Under the pieces are notes generated by a model. It saw only the letters and a program-made list of their open reading frames with translations. It did not search any database and was not told where the DNA came from. From the NCBI GenBank assembly GCA_016844545.1, contig JAENJC010000030.1:1-9508 (forward strand): 9,508 bases of DNA. The letters run 5' to 3'. Below, one piece after another: positions 1 through 6,372 of this stretch; the stretch's first letter is position 1; the number at the start of each line of letters is the position of its first letter. This stretch comes from Deltaproteobacteria bacterium (GTDB taxonomy: Bacteria; Desulfobacterota; JAENJC01). Made by a program: the position numbers and the translations under genes.

Positions 1-352
1 TACCGGGATGACAAGTCTTGCAGTTCAACCAGTAGGTATGGACATCGTGAGGGAACAGGGCATCGGTCATAACTGCCATTTTTGACTTGATTATAATAGG
101 GGCGTCGTATGGTTTTTCCTCCATCGATCCGTCAAGAGATGAAATTGGGGCGATTAATTTCCTCCTCACACTCTCTGCCCAGTCGATCAATCCATACTTG
201 TCTCGTGGAAAAAGTGTGAGCGGGATTGCCATCTTTCCTGGTGTATCGTATAGCGAATATGTGTATGTTTTCTCCCCTCTGGCTGCTAAGGATGAGAAAG
301 CCAGGCAAAATACCAGTATCAAAGATGCTGATGTTCTAAGAAGATGTTTCAT
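1..352 (-). CDS. Triheme c7-type cytochrome c, N-terminal part (runs off left edge)
   Basis: The frame reads from an ATG at 352 to the window edge without a stop, giving 117 codons. It opens with a basic, hydrophobic signal peptide (MKHLLRTSASLILVFCLAFS, then SLAA), so the product should be exported to the periplasm. The last visible residues hold FPHDVHTYWLNCKTCHPG, which contains a heme c motif CKTCH (residues 111-115) preceded by histidines that could be axial ligands of this or other hemes. The FPH-x-x-H-x-x-W-L-x-C-x-x-CHP pattern is typical of the c7-type triheme cytochrome domain; the other heme motifs would lie beyond the edge. The gene follows rseP on the same strand after 52 nt, so co-transcription is possible. 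No strong ribosome binding site is visible before the ATG. The likely role is periplasmic electron transfer; the partner is unknown. Confidence 0.82.
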   Translation of the reverse strand, partial: MKHLLRTSASLILVFCLAFSSLAARGEKTYTYSLYDTPGKMAIPLTLFPRDKYGLIDWAESVRRKLIAPISSLDGSMEEKPYDAPIIIKSKMAVMTDALFPHDVHTYWLNCKTCHPG

Positions 353-404
353 GGACAGGATTTTCTCTTGAATGCGGCATTCTAGGCTACCCCTCCGCTA
401 CCGG

Positions 405-1466
405 TTATTTAAAAAAGACCCTGGTTATGTCGTTGTAAAAGGCAAAGACCATTAAGGTGATGAGAAGGAAGAGCCCCACCTGCTGGGATATCTCCTTGAA
501 CTTGTGGCTCAACGGCCTTCTGAGGATGGCCTCTATGGTGAAGAAGGTCAGATGACCTCCGTCTAAGATTGGGATAGGGAGGAGGTTCAGGACTCCCAGG
601 TTTATACTCAGGAGGGCCATAAATGATAAGAGCGCCAGAGGCCCTGCCTTGGCCTGCTCACCTGCCATCTGGGCAATAAGTATCGGCCCGCCTATTGTCT
701 CGGCCGGGACTATCCTCTGGATAAGCTTGACTATCCCCAGCAAAGTCAGTTTAGTTACATTCCATGTAGAGATGATCCCTTTCCCAACCGCCTCTACAGG
801 GTTGGACCTCTCTATAACATAGTTCTTTGAAGCTCCTATCCCAATGACCCTTATCTCGGTGTCCTCTCCGAATATCGTCTTTACCTTTGTTACCTTCGGC
901 CTTACATCAAAACGCAGGTTTGAGCCGGATCTAAAGATCTCAACAGTTATGATATCCTTCTTTGTCGTCTGGATCTTCTCCGAGAGCTCATCCCACTTGG
1001 ATATATGCATGCCATCGATAGACATGACCTTATCCCCAGTCTTTATTCCTGCCTCAAAGGCCGGGAATCCTTCCTTCACATCACCGACCTCAGAGGTCAT
1101 CGTCGGTACACCTACCATAAAGGCCAGCGTAAACAGGAATGCTGCAAATCCGATGTTGAATATCGGCCCTGCGGCCACTATGGCCATCTTCTTCCCTGCT
1201 GATTTATGGGAAAAGGAGCGGGCCATCTCTTCAGGTGTAACCTCTTCATCAGGGTCTTCACCTATCATCTTCACATATCCGCCGAGAGGAAAGGCAGAGA
1301 TCAGGTATTCCGTCTCCCCTATCTTACGCCCGATCAGCTTCGGCCCAAATCCGAGGGAAAACTTCAACACTCCTACACCGAGCCTCTTGGCCAGAAGAAA
1401 GTGGCCAAGCTCATGAACAAATACAAGCACACCAAGGACTACAACTGCATATATTATCGTTATCAA
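405..1466 (-). CDS. rseP: RIP metalloprotease RseP (site-2 protease, M50)
   Basis: This 353-residue product is an inner-membrane zinc protease that cuts transmembrane segments, in the family that includes the E. coli RseP acting on anti-sigma factor RseA. The zinc motif HELGH lies at residues 18-22 inside the first membrane segment. A PDZ domain follows at about residues 125-195, with the substrate-gating pattern G-x-P-A-x-x-A-G. The second catalytic motif, LDGGH, provides Asp302, and a final membrane segment precedes the C-terminus. One PDZ domain is seen, where E. coli RseP has two; single-PDZ forms of about 350 residues are common elsewhere. The start is TTG at 1466, overlapping the dxr stop TGA as TTGA, with AGGAGA five bases upstream (1472-1477). 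This fits translational coupling to dxr. The substrate in this organism cannot be read from the window. Confidence 0.95.
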   Translation of the reverse strand: MITIIYAVVVLGVLVFVHELGHFLLAKRLGVGVLKFSLGFGPKLIGRKIGETEYLISAFPLGGYVKMIGEDPDEEVTPEEMARSFSHKSAGKKMAIVAAGPIFNIGFAAFLFTLAFMVGVPTMTSEVGDVKEGFPAFEAGIKTGDKVMSIDGMHISKWDELSEKIQTTKKDIITVEIFRSGSNLRFDVRPKVTKVKTIFGEDTEIRVIGIGASKNYVIERSNPVEAVGKGIISTWNVTKLTLLGIVKLIQRIVPAETIGGPILIAQMAGEQAKAGPLALLSFMALLSINLGVLNLLPIPILDGGHLTFFTIEAILRRPLSHKFKEISQQVGLFLLITLMVFAFYNDITRVFFK

Positions 1467-2611
1467 GAATCTCTCCTTTTAATCAGTTCTTTTGTTTTAC
1501 CTCTGGCCCACAGGTCTGCCCGAAGGATGTCGTCAACATGGGATGCCGGCCCATTCGTGTGAGAGGAGACGACATCTTCGATCAACCCGGGAATATCAGG
1601 GAATCGTATCCTTCCGTTCAAAAAGGCATCTACTGCAATCTCATTCGCTGCATTAAGTGCCGCTGTCATAGTGCCCCCGGCCTTTAATGCCGTATAGGCA
1701 AGGTTGAGGCAGGGGAACCTTTCATGGTCAGGCTTCATAAAGGTCAGCTTTTCAATCTCAAGGAGGTTAAGAGACGGCAGGGAGACCGGAAGCCTTTCAG
1801 GATAAGAAAGGGCATAGGATATAGGTATCCTCATGTCCGGTATCCCCATCTGTGCCATGACAGAGCCGTCTATATACTCCACCATAGAATGTATTATGCT
1901 CTGCGGGTGGATCTGGACGTCTATCCTGTCTGGAGGAATATCAAAGAGCCACCTGGCTTCGATTACCTCAAGCCCTTTATTCATAAGGGATGCGGAATCA
2001 ACGGTGACCTTTTTACCCATCTGCCAGTTTGGATGGTTTAGGGCGTCGCCGGGAGTTACTTCCCTAAGTTTTTCCATCGGATAGTTCAGAAAGGGGCCGC
2101 CTGATGCTGTGAGGATAAGCCTCTTTATCTCACTCCTGTTGTGACCTGCGATTGACTGGAATATGGCTGAATGCTCACTGTCCACAGGAAGGATGGCTAC
2201 ACCGGACTCCCTTGCCTCTCTCATGACAAGCTCCCCTGCCATGACGAGGGTCTCCTTGTTTGACAGGGCGATCTCTTTCCCTGCCTTTATCGCAGCAACT
2301 GTAGGAACCAGCCCGGCAGCCCCAACTATGGCAGATACAACCATCTCTGCCTCAGGGGCCGTTGCAACTATTATGGCGCCCTCTATGCCGTGAAACACCT
2401 TGCAACCCATCCCATTTAAGGAAAGGGCCGGAGCCTCCTCGGAGACGGAGACATACTTTGGCCTGAACCTTTCTATCTGCTGTTTCAGAAGGTCTATGTT
2501 CCCTCCGGCGGCAAGACCTACTACCTGAAACTTGTCAGGGAATCTTGACACAATGTCAAGGGTGCTTACGCCGATGGAGCCCGTGGAGCCGAGGATAGAG
2601 ATGCGTTTCAA
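1463..2611 (-). CDS. dxr: 1-deoxy-D-xylulose 5-phosphate reductoisomerase
   Basis: Dxr converts DXP to 2-C-methyl-D-erythritol 4-phosphate with NADPH and a divalent metal, the committed step of the MEP isoprenoid pathway in the cytosol. The NADPH-binding loop GSTGSIG is at residues 8-14, ALSNKET at about 115-121, and the metal ligands appear as Asp144 and Glu146 in LPVDSEHSAIFQ and Glu215 in NKGLEVIEA. The flexible loop region includes SGGPF and HPNWQMG. I place the start at TTG 2611, giving 382 residues, the usual family length: it lies directly before KRISILGSTGSIG and has GGAAAGG six bases upstream. The open frame continues to an ATG at 2866, but those 85 extra codons are Cys-rich and unlike any Dxr. 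The gene overlaps rseP downstream. The cdsA/uppS/frr genes that often precede dxr are absent. Confidence 0.95.
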   Translation of the reverse strand: MKRISILGSTGSIGVSTLDIVSRFPDKFQVVGLAAGGNIDLLKQQIERFRPKYVSVSEEAPALSLNGMGCKVFHGIEGAIIVATAPEAEMVVSAIVGAAGLVPTVAAIKAGKEIALSNKETLVMAGELVMREARESGVAILPVDSEHSAIFQSIAGHNRSEIKRLILTASGGPFLNYPMEKLREVTPGDALNHPNWQMGKKVTVDSASLMNKGLEVIEARWLFDIPPDRIDVQIHPQSIIHSMVEYIDGSVMAQMGIPDMRIPISYALSYPERLPVSLPSLNLLEIEKLTFMKPDHERFPCLNLAYTALKAGGTMTAALNAANEIAVDAFLNGRIRFPDIPGLIEDVVSSHTNGPASHVDDILRADLWARGKTKELIKRRDS

Positions 2612-2617
2612 TTGGAA

Positions 2618-2624
2618 CCTTTCC
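2618..2624 (-). promoter_or_regulatory. Ribosome binding site fixing the dxr TTG start
   Basis: On the minus strand GGAAAGG is followed by six bases (TTCCAA) and then TTG at 2611. This supports the TTG start, which gives a normal Dxr N-terminus, over the ATG 255 bases further upstream. Confidence 0.65.
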
Positions 2625-2637
2625 AGGATCAGAACTT

Positions 2638-2668
2638 TAAAAAAACAGCCCTCTAAAATAATTGAGGG
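2638..2668 (-). terminator. Possible intrinsic terminator or attenuator in the dxr leader
   Basis: Read on the minus strand, CCCTC and GAGGG form a five-base-pair stem around a ten-base AT-rich loop, followed by CTG and seven T. This resembles a weak rho-independent terminator, and it ends only about 28 bases before the dxr start. No gene ends upstream on this strand, so it would either attenuate transcripts entering dxr or be the remains of a lost upstream gene's terminator. The stem is short, so chance cannot be excluded. Confidence 0.4.
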
Positions 2669-2894
2669 ATGTGAAAAGTTAGCACAACAGAAGGCTCTTT
2701 TCAAGAAGAGTTTTGAAACCGATGACCACAGGGCAATACCAATCCATAGTTCAATTTTTATAGCTTTTACATATTTGACATATTGAATACCTTCAAACAA
2801 CATAGCACGCTTACAACTTTCCAGCAAGATATTGGTTTTAAAAATGCGTCCTGTTTCCCCCTTCATTGCTCAGCTTCGCCTACCTGAAAACCTA

Positions 2895-2923
2895 TTGACA
2901 TGTTAATTGTAAAACCATAGACT
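2895..2923 (+). promoter_or_regulatory. Sigma70-like promoter for ychJ
   Basis: A perfect -35 TTGACA (2895-2900), a 17-base spacer and a -10 TAGACT (2918-2923, four of six consensus bases) precede ychJ. The predicted transcript would start near 2930 and carry a leader of about 43 bases with AAGGAG at 2961-2966. Confidence 0.6.
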
Positions 2924-2972
2924 GGCAGCTGTCGGATTATGCGATACCGAAGACTATTTAAAGGAGTTTAAG

Positions 2973-3461
2973 ATGGATCTATGTCCCTGCGGTTCTAATA
3001 TAGCCTATGCTGAATGCTGTCGGCCTTTGATAAAGGGGGAGCGGCCCGCTGTAACGCCTGAACAACTTATGCGATCACGGTACAGCGCATACGTTAAAAA
3101 AGAGATCGGTTATATCCTTACCTCCCTCCACCCCGATTATCGGTCGGACTATGACGAAAAAAGCACCCGCGAGTGGGCAGAAAGCGCAGAGTGGCTGACC
3201 TTTAATATCCTGGACACGAAGAACGGCGGACCCGAAGACCAGGAGGGGCAGGTCGAATTTGTAGCGACCTTTATCGAAAAGGGGATAAAAAGAGAACACC
3301 ATGAACTGTCATCGTTCAAGAAGGACGACGGGACCTGGTACTTTACCACAGGGAAAACACAATCAGTAAAACCTGTTGTCAGGGCAATGCCCAAAATCGG
3401 ACGCAACGATCCCTGCGGCTGCGGCAGTGGAAAGAAATTCAAGAAATGCTGCGGCAAATGA
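2973..3461 (+). CDS. ychJ: YchJ family protein with two SEC-C metal-binding motifs
   Basis: The 162-residue product has the YchJ (UPF0225) layout: an N-terminal SEC-C motif, a central NTF2-like domain and a second SEC-C motif at the end. The N-terminal motif is CPCGSNIAYAECC (Cys4, Cys6, Cys15, Cys16), followed by the family signature LMRSRYSAYV at about residues 32-41. The C-terminal motif runs from GRNDPCGCGSG to KKCCG (Cys148, Cys150, Cys159, Cys160). SEC-C motifs bind zinc, and in SecA the same motif contacts SecB and ribosomes. The molecular role of YchJ itself is not established. The start is supported by AAGGAG six bases upstream and by the Met-Asp-Leu-Cys-Pro-Cys opening usual in the family. 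It is probably monocistronic, with the next gene converging on it. Confidence 0.92.
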   Translation: MDLCPCGSNIAYAECCRPLIKGERPAVTPEQLMRSRYSAYVKKEIGYILTSLHPDYRSDYDEKSTREWAESAEWLTFNILDTKNGGPEDQEGQVEFVATFIEKGIKREHHELSSFKKDDGTWYFTTGKTQSVKPVVRAMPKIGRNDPCGCGSGKKFKKCCGK

Positions 3462-3580
3462 CCCGGCTGGTATGGGCCAGGAATAGCGGCTTAGATGGTT
3501 TTTATGCTGTCTCGAACTGTTTTTTAAAGACTTGCCCCACTGTAACCTTGTTTTTTTAGCGATACACTCTTTTCCTACTT

Positions 3581-3883
3581 TTACAACGTTCTTAAATAAT
3601 TCACAATAGCCCCGATCTCTTTTGGATTGCACTGTTTTGTTGGCGGACAACGGTGGCTTGCCTTTTGCAATATCTCATCAACAGACTGGTTTTTGCCGAT
3701 GCCTTTAAAAGAAGGCCCCATTCCACCCTCGCCTTCCTTGCCGTGACAGGTATAGCACTTGAATTTTTCTCCAAGATAAAGCTCCCTGCCTTTTGCCGCA
3801 TTGTCTTTATCTTCGGCAAAAACCGCCGCGGATAAAATAAAAACAGATATTACAAAAATGCCCCGTGCTGTTAACGATTTCAT
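3581..3883 (-). CDS. Small secreted monoheme cytochrome c (class I-like)
   Basis: The product is 100 residues: a signal peptide (MKSLTARGIFVISVFILSAA, cleavage likely after Ala23 in AVFA-ED) and a compact domain with one heme c motif, CYTCH (Cys43, Cys46, His47). GKEGEGGMGPSFKGIG follows, and the C-terminal helix GAIVNYLRTL is typical of class I cytochromes c. The ATG at 3883 is chosen because GGAGG lies five bases upstream; the in-frame ATG at 3895 has no such site. The region before the last helix, where such cytochromes usually carry the axial methionine (often MPP), instead reads SHRCPPTKQC with two cysteines. The only methionine after the heme site is Met55. Heme ligation may therefore differ, for example Met55 or His77, with Cys79 and Cys85 possibly forming a disulfide. 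Likely a soluble periplasmic electron carrier; the partner is unknown. Confidence 0.88.
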   Translation of the reverse strand: MKSLTARGIFVISVFILSAAVFAEDKDNAAKGRELYLGEKFKCYTCHGKEGEGGMGPSFKGIGKNQSVDEILQKASHRCPPTKQCNPKEIGAIVNYLRTL

Positions 3884-3888
3884 TGCTG

Positions 3889-3893
3889 CCTCC
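3889..3893 (-). promoter_or_regulatory. Ribosome binding site of the small cytochrome c gene
   Basis: GGAGG on the minus strand stands five bases before the ATG at 3883. It overlaps the alternative upstream ATG frame and so decides the start. Confidence 0.75.
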
Positions 3894-3909
3894 ATAAATT
3901 ATTTCCACA

Positions 3910-3937
3910 AACGTACCACGTATATTGAAATTGTCAA
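3910..3937 (-). promoter_or_regulatory. Possible promoter of the small cytochrome c gene
   Basis: On the minus strand a perfect -35 TTGACA (3937-3932) is followed after 16 bases by TACGTT (3915-3910), which matches the -10 consensus at only three of six positions. The start would fall about 20 bases before the ribosome binding site. Confidence 0.4.
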
Positions 3938-4054
3938 GCATCATAAAGAAGCACCCAAAACAGAAGTTTAGTGCGTCCCGTATATCATCTGGAGCGTTGG
4001 GAAGTTTCTTTTTGAAAACCCTCTCTCCAGGCAATAGGTGATAAGGTAAAGAGT

Positions 4055-4086
4055 GAAATCTCTGCGTCTCAGCGGTGAAAACTCCC
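4055..4086. repeat. Fragment of a common dispersed intergenic repeat
   Basis: The stretch containing CTCTGCGTCTCAGCGGTGAA resembles a short sequence that I recall as dispersed in intergenic DNA of many environmental bacteria, often mis-translated as ETQR-like peptides. Only one copy is in this window, so calling it a repeat rests on memory and not on the window itself. It lies in the 240-base gap between the divergent cytochrome and LysR genes and encodes nothing recognisable. Confidence 0.4.
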
Positions 4087-4115
4087 TTGCAGTTATGTAA
4101 ATTTTGAAGTAGCAT
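4087..4115 (+). promoter_or_regulatory. Possible promoter giving a leaderless LysR message
   Basis: TTGCAG (4087-4092), a 17-base spacer and TAGCAT (4110-4115) make a moderate sigma70-like promoter. The predicted start point would be at about 4121-4125, essentially on the ATG of the regulator, and no ribosome binding site is seen before that ATG. Confidence 0.35.
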
Positions 4116-4124
4116 CCGTGCATT

Positions 4125-5012
4125 ATGGACATAAAACAACTCGAGATATTTACCAAGATAGTAGAGCTTAAGAGCTTTTCCAAGGCCGCTGAGGCGGTAT
4201 ACCTTACCCAGCCTACAGTAAGCGGTCATATCCAGTCCCTTGAGGAAGAGCTTGGTCAAAGGCTCCTGGACAGGCTTGGAAGGGAGGTTGTTCCTACCAA
4301 GGCTGGTAAGGTCTTATACGAATATGCGAAGAAGATGGTTGCACTCAGGGATGAGGCGGGACAGGCGCTTGATCAGCTTATGGGACGAATGAAGGGGGAG
4401 ATAGTGATAGGCGGGAGCACCATCCCTGGTGAATACCTGTTGCCTGCGATAATAGGTGGGTTTCGGGAGAAATACCCTGAGATAACAGTGGTTCTAAAGA
4501 TTGGGGATACGGCTGATATCGTGAACAGGGTTTTGACCGGGGAGTGCGAGGTCGGCATAGTTGGCTCTAGGGTTGAGGACAGCAGGCTGGAGTACAGCGA
4601 ATTTGTGAAAGACGAGCTGATTATTATAGCCGCTTCCAACTATCCACTGGCCAGGAAAGATGGAATCACTGCGTCGGCGCTTGCTTCTATCCCATTCGTT
4701 ATGAGGGAGCGTGGATCAGGGTCCAGGATGACGATTGAGAAGAGGCTTTCTGAGATAGGGATCGATCCCTCTGAGATCAATATAGTGGCTGAGATGGGGA
4801 GTACAGAGGCGGTAAAGCAGGCGGTGAAGGCCGGCCTCGGTGTATCTATAGTCTCATCTATCGCTGTGGCTGAAGACCTGCGTCACAACTCCTTGAAGGT
4901 TATCCCATTTAAGGGAAAGAGGTTCCTGAGGAGTTTTTACGTCTCAACCCACAACGGAAGGACCATGTCTCCGATAGGACAGGCCTTTCTTGATTTTTTA
5001 AAAAAAGACTAA
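4125..5012 (+). CDS. LysR family transcriptional regulator
   Basis: The 295-residue product has the LysR layout: an N-terminal winged helix-turn-helix (about residues 1-60, with SFSKAAEAVYLTQPTVSGHI as recognition region), a linker helix to about 88, and a periplasmic-binding-protein-like sensor domain from about 90 to the end (IVIGGSTIPGEYLLPAIIGG opens it). The ligand and targets cannot be read from the window. The opening MDIKQLEIFTKIVELKSFSK and DRLGREVVPT recall LysR proteins annotated as selenium metabolism-associated or CysB/CysL-like, but no selenium or sulfur genes are nearby to support that. It is divergent from the small cytochrome c gene, the usual place for a LysR target, so the cytochrome is a candidate. 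The stop lies 15 bases inside the converging rlmD frame, an overlap of the two 3' ends. Confidence 0.93.
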   Translation: MDIKQLEIFTKIVELKSFSKAAEAVYLTQPTVSGHIQSLEEELGQRLLDRLGREVVPTKAGKVLYEYAKKMVALRDEAGQALDQLMGRMKGEIVIGGSTIPGEYLLPAIIGGFREKYPEITVVLKIGDTADIVNRVLTGECEVGIVGSRVEDSRLEYSEFVKDELIIIAASNYPLARKDGITASALASIPFVMRERGSGSRMTIEKRLSEIGIDPSEINIVAEMGSTEAVKQAVKAGLGVSIVSSIAVAEDLRHNSLKVIPFKGKRFLRSFYVSTHNGRTMSPIGQAFLDFLKKD

Positions 5013-6275
5013 CTCAGTCACGCTCTCTATATGATATGTCTGGGGGAACATGTCGAAAGGTCTTGATGACCTTGCGGCGTAACCCATTGTCTGAAAGCGA
5101 CCCAAGTCCCTCGCCAGTGTGGATGGGTTGCATGAGACGTAAATGATTTTTTTAGGTTTAAAGGAAACAATCCCTTCAATCACCTCCTTAGAACACCCGT
5201 CTCTTGGCGGATCAATGAGTACTAAATCAAACCTTTGAGTTTTGAGTTTTGAGTTTTGAATTTCTTTTAACCCCTTCTCTGCCGTTGCCTGAATGAAGGT
5301 TGCATTCTTGATATTGTTTATCCTTGCATTTTCTAATGCATCGGAGACAGATGACTTGCCGACCTCTATCCCAATGACCTTTCCGGCTCGACCTGCAATA
5401 GGGATAGTGAAGTTTCCTCCTCCTGAGTAAAGTTCAAGGACGGTTTTATCTCCCTTTAAATCCGCCAGGGAAAGGATGTAATCCTTCATGTTAAGGTTCT
5501 GCTGATAGTTAACCTGGGAGAAGCTTCCCTCAGAGGCGCGAAATCGGAACTCTCCCTCCTGAGAAAAGAGGTACGAAGAGCCTGATATCTTTTCCTCCTT
5601 GCCTGTATGAACAATGAGGCCAGTGATCTCAGGTACCGAGTTGGTCAATCTTCTGAAAAAACTATTAAAGTCAAGATCTGATCTCTGACTTAAATAGATA
5701 CTGACAATACCATTGCCGTCAGATGGGGAGACGTTTATATCCACCCTCGCAATGGAAGAAGGGGAGGGCGGCCATACATCCCGCAGGCCTTTCAGAATCC
5801 GGTTTATAAGGGGATGGGCCAGAGGGCATTCGGGAATCTCCACCAGTTCGTGGCTCTCCCTTTTGTAAAAGCCGATCTTGTTTTCCAATACCTTGAACTG
5901 TACCCTGCTCCTGTAATTGAACTCCATAGGTGAAGGCTGAGCAGGCAGAACGATGGAAGGGTCTATCTTTCCGATCCTCTTTAGTGTGTCTTTAAATATC
6001 CCTTCCTTTGCCTTTAACTGTTCTTTGTATGGAATATGCAGCCATTGACACCCGCCACAGATGGAATGGAGAGGACAGGGCGGCTCTTCCCTGAGAGGTG
6101 ATGCAGAAATGAATTCAACAATATCACCCTCTGCAAATCCTTTGGCGTCCTTAGTTATCCTGACCTTGATATCATCTCCAGGAGCGGAGTAAGGGACGAA
6201 TACCACCTTACCTGAAATCCTCCCTACACCGCTTCCCCCAAATGAAAGAGAGTCAATTTTTACTGAAACATCCAT
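4998..6275 (-). CDS. rlmD: 23S rRNA (uracil-C5)-methyltransferase, RlmD/TrmA family
   Basis: The 425-residue product fits the SAM-dependent RNA m5U methyltransferases; RlmD modifies U1939 of 23S rRNA. A TRAM RNA-binding domain covers about residues 1-58. Four cysteines (Cys67, Cys73, Cys76, Cys150) match the [4Fe-4S] cluster of the family. FSQVNYQQN (252-260) is the usual motif before the methyltransferase domain, LELYSGGGNFTIPI (280-293) binds SAM, DPPRDG (355-360) is motif IV, Cys382 in YVSCNP is the nucleophile and Glu417 in HIES is the likely base. I chose the ATG at 6275, which begins the TRAM domain; the longer TTG-started frame to 6350 adds an unconserved 25 residues. Residues 338-347 come from a heptanucleotide repeat tract. 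Assignment to RlmD rather than a paralogue (RlmC, TrmA) rests on domain layout: TRAM plus Fe-S cysteines. Confidence 0.9.
   Translation of the reverse strand: MDVSVKIDSLSFGGSGVGRISGKVVFVPYSAPGDDIKVRITKDAKGFAEGDIVEFISASPLREEPPCPLHSICGGCQWLHIPYKEQLKAKEGIFKDTLKRIGKIDPSIVLPAQPSPMEFNYRSRVQFKVLENKIGFYKRESHELVEIPECPLAHPLINRILKGLRDVWPPSPSSIARVDINVSPSDGNGIVSIYLSQRSDLDFNSFFRRLTNSVPEITGLIVHTGKEEKISGSSYLFSQEGEFRFRASEGSFSQVNYQQNLNMKDYILSLADLKGDKTVLELYSGGGNFTIPIAGRAGKVIGIEVGKSSVSDALENARINNIKNATFIQATAEKGLKEIQNSKLKTQRFDLVLIDPPRDGCSKEVIEGIVSFKPKKIIYVSCNPSTLARDLGRFQTMGYAARSSRPFDMFPQTYHIESVTELVFF
5234..5261. repeat. Four tandem copies of a heptamer inside rlmD
   Basis: TTTGAGT occurs three times in a row and is followed by TTTGAAT, filling 28 bases. 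Read on the coding strand it encodes QNSKLKTQ, placed between the SAM-binding core and the DPPRDG motif of the methyltransferase. Seven is not a multiple of three, so gain or loss of one copy would shift the rlmD frame. Confidence 0.9.
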
Positions 6276-6311
6276 ATATCGCAGGATACAGGATAGGAGG
6301 CGTTGTATGCA

Positions 6312-6340
6312 AGTATAGAATGGTCTAACAGGTAATAAAA
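6312..6340 (-). promoter_or_regulatory. Possible promoter of rlmD
   Basis: On the minus strand TATACT (6317-6312) is a good -10 match, about 35 bases before the rlmD ATG. The -35 position 17 bases further up reads TTTTAT, a poor match. Confidence 0.3.
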
Positions 6341-6343
6341 ATA

Positions 6344-6372
6344 TTGACAATGTCCGGCTTACATGGTAAAAA
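6344..6372 (+). promoter_or_regulatory. Possible promoter of the small helical protein gene
   Basis: A perfect TTGACA (6344-6349) followed by 17 bases and TAAAAA (6367-6372). The -10 would lie just inside the first ATG of the downstream gene (6363), and transcription would start near its second in-frame ATG (6378). If used, that second ATG would be the true start on a leaderless message. Confidence 0.3.

Larger units (their letters stand above)
2612..2972. other. Divergent intergenic region between dxr and ychJ
   Basis: These 361 bases separate two divergent genes and hold no gene I can support. On the minus strand an open frame of 85 codons continues the dxr frame upstream, but its translation shows no recognisable domain. 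The region contains the dxr leader hairpin, the dxr ribosome binding site, a convincing plus-strand promoter for ychJ, and an AT-rich stretch at about 2750-2790. A TATAAA on the minus strand in that stretch could be a -10 box for dxr, but it has no good -35. Confidence 0.6.

Noticed and set aside
844..1416. Long open frame on plus strand opposite rseP
   Set aside because: It is the antisense shadow of rseP; its translation shows no domain, and the minus frame has all catalytic motifs.
2612..2866. 85-codon upstream extension of the dxr frame starting at ATG 2866
   Set aside because: The extension has no Dxr-like sequence, would make the protein far longer than the family, and the TTG at 2611 has a proper ribosome binding site and begins the conserved N-terminus.
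3462..3580. Terminator between the convergent ychJ and cytochrome c genes
   Set aside because: Short CTGG/CCAG pairing and separate T-runs are present but do not combine into a convincing hairpin plus T-run on either strand.
3807..4259. Minus-strand frame of 150 codons across the cytochrome/LysR gap
   Set aside because: It overlaps the starts of two well-supported genes and contains the translated dispersed-repeat fragment, a known source of spurious proteins.
6276..6350. 25-residue upstream extension of rlmD from TTG 6350
   Set aside because: The conserved TRAM domain begins at the ATG at 6275; the extra residues look like untranslated leader.
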